Shown here: positions 15,742-23,022 of the stretch, in pieces
How the letters are laid out: each line of letters opens with the position of its first letter
Position numbering within the stretch: position 1 is the first letter of the stretch
Assembly (NCBI GenBank): GCA_016182805.1
Contig: JACPFV010000039.1
Span: 1-33,869, forward strand
DNA: 33,869 nucleotides
Direction: 5' to 3'
DNA from: Gammaproteobacteria bacterium
GTDB taxonomy: Bacteria > Pseudomonadota > Gammaproteobacteria > Nevskiales > Nevskiaceae
Notes under the pieces: model-generated
Database searches by the model: none
What the model was told of the DNA's origin: nothing
Seen by the model: the letters and a program-made list of their open reading frames with translations, nothing else
Translations under genes and position numbers: made by a program

Positions 15742-16743
15742 ATGAGATCAGTCTTGTTCGCGGCCGGCCTCGCGCTGGCCGGCGCGGCCTTGCCGCTTCC
15801 GGCGGCGCCGGCCGCGCTGACCGTCGAGGAGGCGGCGGCCGCGGAGGTGGTGGGACCGGGCCGCTTTCGCGTTGCGCTGGCGCCGGGCGATGCCTTGTAC
15901 GAGGGCGACTCGGTGCGGGTCCTGGCGCAGGGGCGCCTGCGCCTGCGCCTGGGCACGCACGGACGCCTGGAACTGGGGCCGCATGCCCGCGTCCACCTGG
16001 AGCGCCTGCCGCACGCCGCGTACGCCGCCGACCGCACCACCCTGTTGCGCCTGGACCACGGCTACCTGCGCTTGAGTTGGCTGCCGCCGCCGGATGCGTC
16101 CTATTGGCCGCTGTTCCTGCGGGTGAACGAGCGCATTCTCACCCCAGGCGCGGGCGAGTACTTCGTGGAGCGTCGCCCGCAGGCAACCACCGCCTGCCTG
16201 CCCGGGCCGGAGTCCGCCGCGGCCCGTCTGAGCGGAATGCCGCAGCCGCTGCTCGCCGACTACTGCTACACGCTCAAGGCCGGCAAGGCTCCCACGCCGC
16301 GCAGGGATCCAGCGCCGGATTGGATCGCGGTGCGCAATAGCTGGAGCCTGGACCCGGCAACGCCGATGCCGGCGCCGCTGGAAGCCGAGCCCGTCCCCAT
16401 CCCCGCCCCGGCCGCGCCGCCGCCGTTGGAGGCGAGCGCCGCGCCGGCGGTCCAGGCGGAGGTTCCCGTTCCCGCCGCAGCGGAAGCGGAACCGGCGCCC
16501 GTGCAGGAATCCTGGACCGTGGTGCTGATTTCGCTGCCGAGCGCCGCAGCCGCCGAAAAAGAAGCGCGCAAGCTCAAGAAGGCCGGCCACGCGGCCAGCG
16601 TGGCGCCGGTCGAGGTCAAGGGCGAGACCTGGTACCGCGTGCAGCTCGCCGGCTTCACCGAGCAGGCGGCGGCGCAGGCCAAGGCCAGGCAGTTGCGCCG
16701 CAAGGGCTACAAGGGCGCCTGGGTGGCGCCCAGCCCCGGCTGA
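15742..16743 (+). CDS. FecR-like and SPOR-domain periplasmic protein
   Basis: 333 residues from ATG 15742 (GAGAA upstream). It has a signal peptide (LFAAGLALAGAALPLPAAPA). Residues about 45-135 look like a FecR-type beta domain: GDALYEGDSVRVLAQGRLRL, LELGPHARVHLE and a later LRLDHGYLRLSW. A Pro/Ala/Glu-rich linker follows. The last 75 residues (ESWTVVLISLPSAAAAEKEA to GYKGAWVAP) form a SPOR domain, which binds peptidoglycan stripped of stem peptides at the septum. An envelope or division-site role is therefore likely (inference). It is divergent from the lipoprotein gene and converges with the phosphorylase gene, with only six bases between stops. Confidence 0.85.
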   Translation: MRSVLFAAGLALAGAALPLPAAPAALTVEEAAAAEVVGPGRFRVALAPGDALYEGDSVRVLAQGRLRLRLGTHGRLELGPHARVHLERLPHAAYAADRTTLLRLDHGYLRLSWLPPPDASYWPLFLRVNERILTPGAGEYFVERRPQATTACLPGPESAAARLSGMPQPLLADYCYTLKAGKAPTPRRDPAPDWIAVRNSWSLDPATPMPAPLEAEPVPIPAPAAPPPLEASAAPAVQAEVPVPAAAEAEPAPVQESWTVVLISLPSAAAAEKEARKLKKAGHAASVAPVEVKGETWYRVQLAGFTEQAAAQAKARQLRRKGYKGAWVAPSPG

Positions 16744-16749
16744 TCCGGG

Positions 16750-17487
16750 TCAGAGCCGCGGCAACGCCTCCGTCAGCACGGCGCGCACCTTGGCCATGCC
16801 CTCGGCGATGAACGTCTCGATCTCGCCGTGGATGTCGCCGCTGCCCAGGCCGGCGGCCCAGTTCACCGACAGCGCCAACGCCGCGTAGTCCAGGTCCAGC
16901 TCGCGCGCCAGGGCCGCCTCCGGCATGCCGGTCATGCCGACCATGTCGCAGCCGTCCTGCCGCATGCGGCGGATCTCGGCTGGCGTCTCCAGGCGCGGCC
17001 CATGGGTCACGCCCATGACGCCGCGCGGCACCACGGCGACGCCGGCGCGGCGCGCGCCGTCCAGCAGCGCCTCGCGCAGGCGCGGCGCGTACGGCTCGGT
17101 GAACTCGGCGTGCTTGAGCGGCAGCACCACCCCGTCGCAATACGTGTGCTCGCGGCCCCAGGTGTAATCCACCAGGTCGTGCGGCACCGCCACCGCTGCC
17201 GGCGGCAGCTCGGCGGCGATGCCGCCAACCGCGGCGACCGCGACGACCGACTTCACGCCGGCCTCGCGCAAGGCCCACAGGTTGGCGCGGTAGTTGATGC
17301 GGTGCGGCGGCAGCTTGTGGCCTTCGCCATGACGCGCCAGGAACGCCACCTCCACGCCGGCATAGCGCCCGAACGCGACCGGCGCGGACGGCGCGCCGCA
17401 AGGCGTGTCGAAGGACTGCTGCCGGACGATTTCCAGTCCCGGCCACCGGTTCATGCCGGTGCCGCCGATCACCGCCACCTTCGCCAT
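16750..17487 (-). CDS. S-methyl-5'-thioinosine phosphorylase
   Basis: 245 residues from ATG 17487, two bases after the hpt stop (a TTG at 17493 would add two residues). It belongs to the MTA/PNP phosphorylase family: VIGGTG, the phosphate-binding FLARHGEGHKLPPHRINYRA, HDLVDYTWGREHTY and GCDMVGMTGMPEAALARELDL. It closely follows the Pseudomonas aeruginosa PA3004 methylthioinosine phosphorylase. SVNWAAG has Asn where MTA phosphorylases have Asp, fitting 6-oxopurine rather than adenine recognition. The reaction yields hypoxanthine and methylthioribose-1-phosphate. Upstream hpt can reuse the hypoxanthine. LuxI and polyamine synthesis are sources of methylthioadenosine, which must first be deaminated by an enzyme not seen here. 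Confidence 0.93.
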   Translation of the reverse strand: MAKVAVIGGTGMNRWPGLEIVRQQSFDTPCGAPSAPVAFGRYAGVEVAFLARHGEGHKLPPHRINYRANLWALREAGVKSVVAVAAVGGIAAELPPAAVAVPHDLVDYTWGREHTYCDGVVLPLKHAEFTEPYAPRLREALLDGARRAGVAVVPRGVMGVTHGPRLETPAEIRRMRQDGCDMVGMTGMPEAALARELDLDYAALALSVNWAAGLGSGDIHGEIETFIAEGMAKVRAVLTEALPRL

Positions 17488-17489
17488 CG

Positions 17490-18044
17490 TCAAAGCCCCT
17501 TCACCGCGTAGAGCGCCGGCAGTTGCCGCCAGAATTCCTTGTAGTCCATGCCGCAGCCGAACACGTAGCGGTCTCCGACCTCAAGCCCCACGTACTCCGC
17601 GTGCGCGCCCGGCGCCCGGCGGTCGTGCTTCTTCTCGGTCAACACGGCCACGCGCAGGCTGGCCGGCGCGAACTCGGCCAGCGCCTTGCGGATGGCGACC
17701 AGCGTGTGGCCCTCGTCCAGGATGTCGTCGATCACGAGCAGGTGACGCCGCTCCAGGGGCTTTTCCGGCTGGCGCTTCCAGATCAGGCCGCCGCCGGTGG
17801 TGGCGCCGCGGTAGCGGGTGGCGTGCAGGTAATCCAGTTCCAGCGGGAAATCCAGCCGGCGCAGGATCTCGGCGGTCGGCGCCAACCCGCCGTTCATCAC
17901 GCACAGGACCAGCGGGTTCCGGTCCGCGTAGTCGCGTGCGATCGCGTTCGCCATGCGGTCGTAGGCCGCCTGCACCGCGGTGGCGTCGTGCAGGCACTCG
18001 GCTTCCGCGCGCACGCGGCGCGCCTCTTCCAGCGTCGCGGCCAT
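17490..18044 (-). CDS. hpt: hypoxanthine-guanine phosphoribosyltransferase
   Basis: 184 residues from ATG 18044, whose ATGA overlaps the nagZ stop. The PRPP loop LLVIDDILDEGHTL and the earlier VLCVMNGGLAPTAEIL are the type I phosphoribosyltransferase signatures. LTEKKHDR and VGLEVGDRYVFGCGMDYKEFWRQLP match HPRT-type enzymes. It makes IMP (or GMP) from hypoxanthine (or guanine) and PRPP in the cytoplasm. Its neighbour, methylthioinosine phosphorylase, produces hypoxanthine, so the two genes form a salvage pair. The alternative of a xanthine-preferring enzyme is less likely given this context. Confidence 0.93.
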   Translation of the reverse strand: MAATLEEARRVRAEAECLHDATAVQAAYDRMANAIARDYADRNPLVLCVMNGGLAPTAEILRRLDFPLELDYLHATRYRGATTGGGLIWKRQPEKPLERRHLLVIDDILDEGHTLVAIRKALAEFAPASLRVAVLTEKKHDRRAPGAHAEYVGLEVGDRYVFGCGMDYKEFWRQLPALYAVKGL

Positions 18045-19033
18045 CAGCCCCCCGCCGCCGCGGCGGCGGCCGCGGACTTGTCGAGATACAGCGCCGCGAG
18101 GCGGCGGCCGGCGGCGGCGCCGGGCTTGAGATCGCGCAGGGCGTCGAGCAGCGCGATCAGCGCCGGGCGGTCGTTGCACACCGGCAGCATGTCGCAGCCG
18201 GCGGCAAGCGCGGCGCGCGCGCGGTCCTCCATCGGGCCGACCGCGGCGGCGCCGCCCATCGAAAGATCGTCGCAGAACACCGCGCCCTTGTAGCCGAGCT
18301 TGCGCCGCAGGTAGCCGGCGATCCACTTGCGCGACAGCGAGGCCGGCGTCTCGTCGAACGCGGTGTAGCGCACGTGCGCCAACATCAGCGAGGGGATGCC
18401 GTCGGCGACCAGCGCCTTGAACGGCGCCAGCTCGGTGGCTTCCAGCTCGGCGAAGGGGCGCCGGTCCACCGGCAGCTCGTGGTGCGAGTCCGCCACCACG
18501 GCGCCGTGGCCGGGGAAGTGCTTGCCGGTCGCCGCCATGCCCGCGGACGCCAGCCCCCGCCAGAACGCCCGCGCCAGCTCGACGACGGCGGCGATGTCGT
18601 CGGAAAAGGCGCGGTCGCCGATCACCTGGCTGACGCCGGCGTCGCGGTCCAGCACCGGCGCGAAGCACAGGTCGATGCCGAACGCCGCCAGTTCGCGGCC
18701 GATGGTCGCGCCGTGCGCGGTAGCCTCGCGCCGCGCGCGCGCCGGGTCCTCGGCGTAGAGCTTGCCCAGCGTGCGCATCGCCGGAATGCGGGTGAATCCG
18801 ACGCGGAAGCGCTGCACGCGCCCGCCTTCGTGGTCCACCGCGATCAGCAGGCGCGGACGCTTGAGGCGGCGCAGGTCGTCGCACAGCGCGCGCAGCTGTT
18901 CCGGGTCGCTGTAGTTGCGCGCGAACAGGATCACGCCGCCGACCAGCGGGTGCGACAGCGTCTCGCGGTCCTCGGCGCCAAGCTGCAGGCCGGCCACGTC
19001 CGCCATCAGGGGGCCAATCGGGTTCTTGCTCAT
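18044..19033 (-). CDS. nagZ: beta-N-acetylhexosaminidase (peptidoglycan recycling)
   Basis: 329 residues from ATG 19033, overlapping the L,D-transpeptidase stop by ATGA. It is a GH3 single-domain enzyme: VGGVILFARNY near the start, DHEGGRVQRFR, KHFPGHGAVVADSHHELPVD (171-190, with the Asp-Ser-His loop supplying the catalytic pair) and the nucleophile-bearing FCDDLSMGG (254 onward). NagZ removes N-acetylglucosamine from anhydromuropeptides in the cytoplasm during wall recycling and influences AmpC beta-lactamase induction in many gammaproteobacteria. No signal peptide is present, as expected. Confidence 0.97.
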   Translation of the reverse strand: MSKNPIGPLMADVAGLQLGAEDRETLSHPLVGGVILFARNYSDPEQLRALCDDLRRLKRPRLLIAVDHEGGRVQRFRVGFTRIPAMRTLGKLYAEDPARARREATAHGATIGRELAAFGIDLCFAPVLDRDAGVSQVIGDRAFSDDIAAVVELARAFWRGLASAGMAATGKHFPGHGAVVADSHHELPVDRRPFAELEATELAPFKALVADGIPSLMLAHVRYTAFDETPASLSRKWIAGYLRRKLGYKGAVFCDDLSMGGAAAVGPMEDRARAALAAGCDMLPVCNDRPALIALLDALRDLKPGAAAGRRLAALYLDKSAAAAAAAGG

Positions 19034-19509
19034 TCTCGGATCAACACTTCCGTGCCAGCGGGTACCAGGTCGAACAGCTCGATGACGTCCGCGTTGCGCA
19101 TGCGCACGCAGCCGTGGGAACCGGCCACGCCCATGGCGTTCTCGTCGGGCGTGCCGTGAATGTAGATGTAGCGGCGCATGGTATCCACTTCGCCGAAGCG
19201 GTTCTTGCCCGGCTCGCGGCCGCACAACCACAGGACGCGGGACAGGATCCAGTCGCGGTGCGGGTAGCGCGCGCCCAGCTCCGGCGTGTAGACCTCGCCG
19301 GTCGGCCGCCGCGCGATGAACACGGCGCCGGCGGGCTGGCCGGCGCCGATGCGCGCGCGCACCACGTGCCGGCCGCGCGGGGTGCAGTGCGAGCCGCTTT
19401 TCTCGCCCGCGCCGTTCTTCGCGGTCGACACCGTGTACGAGCGCAGCACCGACCCTTGGTCCCGCAGCGTCAGGCTCTGGCGCGACAGGTCGATCTCGAT
19501 GCGCGTCAC
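19030..19509 (-). CDS. L,D-transpeptidase (YkuD domain) lacking a signal peptide
   Basis: 159 residues from GTG 19509, which overlaps the CYTH gene stop (GTGA). The YkuD catalytic motif is intact: IYIHGTPDENAMG then SHGCVRM with Cys134. Such domains form 3-3 cross-links or attach proteins to peptidoglycan. The chain begins directly with IEIDLSRQSLTLRDQGS, the first strands of the domain, with no signal peptide and no upstream in-frame start that would add one. Export is therefore unclear. It may act on cytoplasmic wall fragments, consistent with coupling to nagZ (inference), or use a non-classical route. The start is fixed by the overlap. Confidence 0.9.
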   Translation of the reverse strand: MTRIEIDLSRQSLTLRDQGSVLRSYTVSTAKNGAGEKSGSHCTPRGRHVVRARIGAGQPAGAVFIARRPTGEVYTPELGARYPHRDWILSRVLWLCGREPGKNRFGEVDTMRRYIYIHGTPDENAMGVAGSHGCVRMRNADVIELFDLVPAGTEVLIRE

Positions 19510-19994
19510 GAATCGGTTCCCGGCCGGCCCCAGGTCGAGAACGGGTGCAGCGCGAGATGGTGGTTGTAGTAGCGGCGGTCGTCGGTCACTTCGCGGCCCA
19601 GCCAGGCCGGGCGGGCGAACGCCTCGTCGGCGGCGTCCAGCTCGATCTCGGCGACGATCAGCCCGCGGTTGGCGCCGGCGAACTCGTCGACCTCCCAGGT
19701 GTGGCCGTCGTGCTCGATCCAGTGCCGGGTCTTTTCCAGCAGGCCGATGCACAGGCGCTCGAGGATTTCGCGCGCGTCGGCGGCCGGGATGCCGTAGTCG
19801 TACTCGGCGCGTGCGCTGCCGATCACGGCGGCCTTGATGTTGAGGCGCGCTTCCCCGCCTTCCAGGCGCACGCGCACCGAGGCGCGGCCGCCCTCGTCGG
19901 ACAGGTAGCCCTGGCGCATGGGCTGCGCGCGGCGCACCTGCGCGCGCCAGGCCTCGCCGACCACCAGGAACTTGCGCTCGATCTCGATCGCCAT
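19506..19994 (-). CDS. CYTH domain protein, probable inorganic triphosphatase
   Basis: 162 residues. The N-terminal EIERKFLV (Glu4, Glu6, Lys8) is the ExExK signature of the CYTH/triphosphate tunnel fold, and alternating acidic and basic strands follow (RVRLEGGEARLNIK, YDYGIP, VDEFAG, IVAEIEL). Short stand-alone bacterial members hydrolyse inorganic triphosphate; some act on other triphosphates. No CHAD domain is attached. The stop overlaps the next gene's GTG, and ATG 19994 lies one base behind the rlmD stop, so it is part of the coupled run. The physiological substrate cannot be told from sequence. Confidence 0.92.
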   Translation of the reverse strand: MAIEIERKFLVVGEAWRAQVRRAQPMRQGYLSDEGGRASVRVRLEGGEARLNIKAAVIGSARAEYDYGIPAADAREILERLCIGLLEKTRHWIEHDGHTWEVDEFAGANRGLIVAEIELDAADEAFARPAWLGREVTDDRRYYNHHLALHPFSTWGRPGTDS

Positions 19995-19995
19995 T

Positions 19996-21312
19996 TCAGC
20001 GTGCCTCGAACAGCGCCATGGATTCCACGTGCGCGGTATGGGGGAACATGTCCATGACGCCGGCGCGCACGAGGCGATAGCCGTGCTCGTGCACCAGCAG
20101 GCCGGCGTCGCGCGCCAGCGTGCCGGGGTGGCAGGACACGTAAACGATGCGCGCCGGCTTCTTGCGCGCCACGAACGGCAGCATCTCGCGCGCGCCGGCG
20201 CGCGGCGGGTCCAGCAGCGCCAGCTCGTATTCGTCCTGCAGCCAGCGCGCCTGCGGGTCGGGGTTGAACAGGTCCGCGACCTCGTAACGCACCGCCAGGC
20301 CGTTGCGCTCGGCGTTCTCGCGGCCGCGCCGCACCAGGCCGGCCTCGCCCTCCACCGCCGTCACCCGCGCGCCGGCGGCGGCGATGGGCAGGGTGAAGTT
20401 GCCCAGTCCCGCGAACAACTCCAGCACGCGGTCGCCGGCCGACGGGCGCAGCCAGTCCAGCGCCTGGCCCACCATGCGCCGGTTGAGGCCGCCGTTGACC
20501 TGGATGAAATCGGTCGGCAGGAACGCCAGGCGCAACGCGCTGCCGTCCGGCGAATACTCCAGCGTGCGCGCCGGCGGCGTCAGCGGCTGCACGCTGTCGA
20601 GGCCGCCCGGCTGCAAGTAGATCTCGAAGCCCTCGCGCTGCGCGAACTCGGCGATGCGCGCGCGGTCCTCCGCGGTCGGCGCCTCCAGCACGCGGAACAC
20701 CAGCGCCACATGGTCCGCCGCCGCGACTTCGATCTGCGGCAGCTTGGCGCGGACGGTCAGCCCACCGATCAGCTCCGACAGCGCGGTGAGCTTGCGGCCG
20801 ACACGCGGGTCCAGCACCTCGCAGGAATCGATCGCCGCGATCAGCGGCGTCTCGCGCTCGCGGAAGCCGACCAGCACGCCGCCCTTCTTGGGCACGTGCT
20901 TGACCGCCAGCCGCGCGCGCCGGCGGTAGCCCCAGGCCGGGCCGGTCAGCGGCGCGACGACCTCGGCCGCCTCGACCTTGCCGATGCGTGCCAGCGCGTC
21001 CAGCAACTGCTTCTGCTTGAACAGGATCTGCTGCGCCGGCTCCAGGTGCTGGAGCGAGCAGCCGCCGCACAGGCCGAAGTGCGGGCACTTGGGCTCGACC
21101 CGGTGCGGCGACGGCGCCTCCACCGCCAGCGTGTTGCCCTCGTCGGCGTCGCGGCCGCGCCGGGTCACGGCCAGGCGCACGCGCTCGCCGGGCAGCGCGC
21201 CGGCGACGAACACGACCTTGCCTTGCGGGCGGGCGATGCCGCGGCCGTCGTGAGCCAAATCGAGGATGTCCGCCGTCGCTTCGAGCGGCGGGGTGCGACG
21301 TTGCGGTCTCAT
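19996..21312 (-). CDS. rlmD: 23S rRNA (uracil-1939-C5)-methyltransferase
   Basis: 438 residues from ATG 21312. A TRAM-like beta domain comes first (LDLAHDGRGIARPQGKVVFV). The 4Fe-4S cysteines are Cys76, Cys82 and Cys85 in CPHFGLCGGC plus Cys164 in IDSCEVLDP. The SAM site is LELFAGLGNFTLPIA, LLDPPRAG carries a catalytic-region motif, and the nucleophile is Cys394 in YVSCHPGTLARD (His replaces the usual Asn after Cys). These features single out RlmD over TrmA. It methylates U1939 of 23S rRNA. Its position near cysM and barA matches pseudomonad and enterobacterial neighbourhoods; relA, often next to it, is absent. Confidence 0.96.
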   Translation of the reverse strand: MRPQRRTPPLEATADILDLAHDGRGIARPQGKVVFVAGALPGERVRLAVTRRGRDADEGNTLAVEAPSPHRVEPKCPHFGLCGGCSLQHLEPAQQILFKQKQLLDALARIGKVEAAEVVAPLTGPAWGYRRRARLAVKHVPKKGGVLVGFRERETPLIAAIDSCEVLDPRVGRKLTALSELIGGLTVRAKLPQIEVAAADHVALVFRVLEAPTAEDRARIAEFAQREGFEIYLQPGGLDSVQPLTPPARTLEYSPDGSALRLAFLPTDFIQVNGGLNRRMVGQALDWLRPSAGDRVLELFAGLGNFTLPIAAAGARVTAVEGEAGLVRRGRENAERNGLAVRYEVADLFNPDPQARWLQDEYELALLDPPRAGAREMLPFVARKKPARIVYVSCHPGTLARDAGLLVHEHGYRLVRAGVMDMFPHTAHVESMALFEAR

Positions 21313-22082
21313 TGCCAGGCTTGGTCGAATTCCTTCCAGTGCGCCGCGGCGCTCGACTTGAGGAAGCCGCGCACCCGCGCCACTTCGTCGGCGTGGGCGG
21401 CGTCGTCGAGCAGGCCGCGGATCGACTGGAAACGCAGGTAGATCAGGTAGGTGTTGAGCACGTCGGTCTCGCAGTAGGCGCGGATGTCGCCGATGCGGCC
21501 GGCCTGGAACGCCTCGTGCACCTTGGAGCCGTCCATGCCGAGCTTGCCCGGCAGGCCCAGCAGCAGCGCGATCTCGTGCAGCGGCGCGTAGTTGCGTCCG
21601 TTGTACAGCGCCAGCACGTCCATCAGGTCGGTATGGCGGAACTGGTAGCGGCCCAGGTAGTTGTCCCACTTGGCGTCGCGCTCGAAATGCCCGGTGTCCC
21701 AGTACTTCGGCGCCGCCACGCCGTGGATCAGGGCGCGGTAGTGCAGCACCGGCAGGTCGAAGCCCGATCCGTTCCAGGACACCAGCGTCGGCCGGTAGCG
21801 CTCGATGCCTTCGAAGAACCGCTTTACCAGTTCCGCTTCCGGGGCCGCCGGTTCGCCTACCGACCAGACCTTGAAGGTCCCGTTGTGGCGCAGGGCCACC
21901 GAAATCGCGACCACGCGGTGCAGGTGCGCCGGCTGGAAGTCGCTGCCCTTGGCCTGCAGGCGCTGCGCGGCCATGGCCTGCGCCACCTCGGCGTCGGACA
22001 GCCCCGCAAGGCCCAGCACGCGCCGACCGCCTTCGAGATCCGGGACGGTCTCGATGTCGAAGACCAGGACGGGATCGCGCAT
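21309..22082 (-). CDS. DEDD-type 3'-5' exonuclease (PolB-like)
   Basis: 257 residues from ATG 22082, overlapping the cysM stop by ATGA and the rlmD start by four bases. Exonuclease motif I is VFDIETVPD (Asp9, Glu11), motif II is VSWNGSGFDLPVL and motif III is AYCETDVLNTYLIYLR, giving four metal-binding acidic residues of the DnaQ-like fold. This matches the predicted PolB-type 3'-5' exonuclease family found as stand-alone proteins in proteobacteria. No polymerase domain is attached. The substrate (RNA or DNA end trimming) is unknown; the cotranscription with rlmD leaves an RNA role open. Confidence 0.9.
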   Translation of the reverse strand: MRDPVLVFDIETVPDLEGGRRVLGLAGLSDAEVAQAMAAQRLQAKGSDFQPAHLHRVVAISVALRHNGTFKVWSVGEPAAPEAELVKRFFEGIERYRPTLVSWNGSGFDLPVLHYRALIHGVAAPKYWDTGHFERDAKWDNYLGRYQFRHTDLMDVLALYNGRNYAPLHEIALLLGLPGKLGMDGSKVHEAFQAGRIGDIRAYCETDVLNTYLIYLRFQSIRGLLDDAAHADEVARVRGFLKSSAAAHWKEFDQAWQ

Positions 22083-22972
22083 CAAGCCGGAAACACGCCC
22101 GTCGAGATATAGCGGTCGCCGCGGTCGCAGACGATGGCGACGACCGTCGCGTTCTCCAGCTCGCGGCACAGTTGCAGCGCGGCCCACACCGCGCCGCCCG
22201 ACGACGGGCCGCAGAACAGGCCTTCCTTCGACGCGAGCAGGCGCATGGTGTCGAGCGCCGCCTGCGCGCTCACTTCGACGATGCGGTCCACGCGCTTGCG
22301 GTCGAAGATCGTCGGCAGATACGCCTCCGGCCACTTGCGGATGCCGGGGATGGACGACTCGCCGTCCGGCTGCACGCCGACCACCTGGATGCGCGGATTC
22401 ATTTCCTTGAAGTAGCGCGAGCAGCCCATGATCGTGCCGGTGGTGCCCATGGACGACACGAAATGCGTGATGCGGCCGTCGGTCGCGCGGAAGATTTCCG
22501 GCGCCGTGCCCTCGTAGTGCGAGCGCGGGTTGTCGGGATTGGCGAACTGGTCCAGCACGCGGCCCTTGCCCTCGGCCTGCATCCTCAGCGCCAGGTCGCG
22601 CGCCTCCTCCATGCCGCCTTCCCTGGACACCAGGATGATCTCGGCGCCGAAGGCCTTCATCGCCGCGCGCCGCTCTTCGCTCATGTGCTCCGGCATGATG
22701 AGGATCATGCGGTAGCCCTTGGCCGCCGCGACCATCGCCAGCGCGATGCCGGTGTTGCCGGAGGTCGCCTCGATCAGGGTATCGCCGGGCCTGAGTTCGC
22801 CGCGCCGCTCCGCGTAGTGGATCATGCTGTAGGCTGGGCGGTCCTTGACCGAGCCGGCGGGGTTGTTGCCCTCCAGCTTGGCCAGCAGCGTGTTGCGCCC
22901 GATACCGGGCAGGCGCGCAAGGCGCACCAGCGGCGTGTTGCCGATAAAGTCGGGAAGCGAAGGGTAGTTCAT
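22082..22972 (-). CDS. cysM: cysteine synthase B
   Basis: 296 residues from ATG 22972. The PLP lysine is Lys43 in EGNNPAGSVKDRPA, a sequence typical of CysM rather than CysK. SGNTG (71-75) binds the substrate carboxylate, MGTTGTIMG holds the phosphate, and CGPSSGGAVWAAL closes the site. It forms cysteine from O-acetylserine with sulfide or thiosulfate. It is first in an eight-gene coupled run and divergent from the BarA/GacS kinase by 50 bases, the same arrangement as around gacS-cysM in Pseudomonas. Confidence 0.97.
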   Translation of the reverse strand: MNYPSLPDFIGNTPLVRLARLPGIGRNTLLAKLEGNNPAGSVKDRPAYSMIHYAERRGELRPGDTLIEATSGNTGIALAMVAAAKGYRMILIMPEHMSEERRAAMKAFGAEIILVSREGGMEEARDLALRMQAEGKGRVLDQFANPDNPRSHYEGTAPEIFRATDGRITHFVSSMGTTGTIMGCSRYFKEMNPRIQVVGVQPDGESSIPGIRKWPEAYLPTIFDRKRVDRIVEVSAQAALDTMRLLASKEGLFCGPSSGGAVWAALQLCRELENATVVAIVCDRGDRYISTGVFPA

Positions 22973-23022
22973 CGGGCGTCGGTCTTGCGGTCGCCTATTG
23001 TAAGCTTGTCCGCGACAAACCC

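Noticed and set aside
17491-17493. TTG as the start of methylthioinosine phosphorylase
   Set aside because: It would add two residues only, and an ATG two bases after the hpt stop is the better start.
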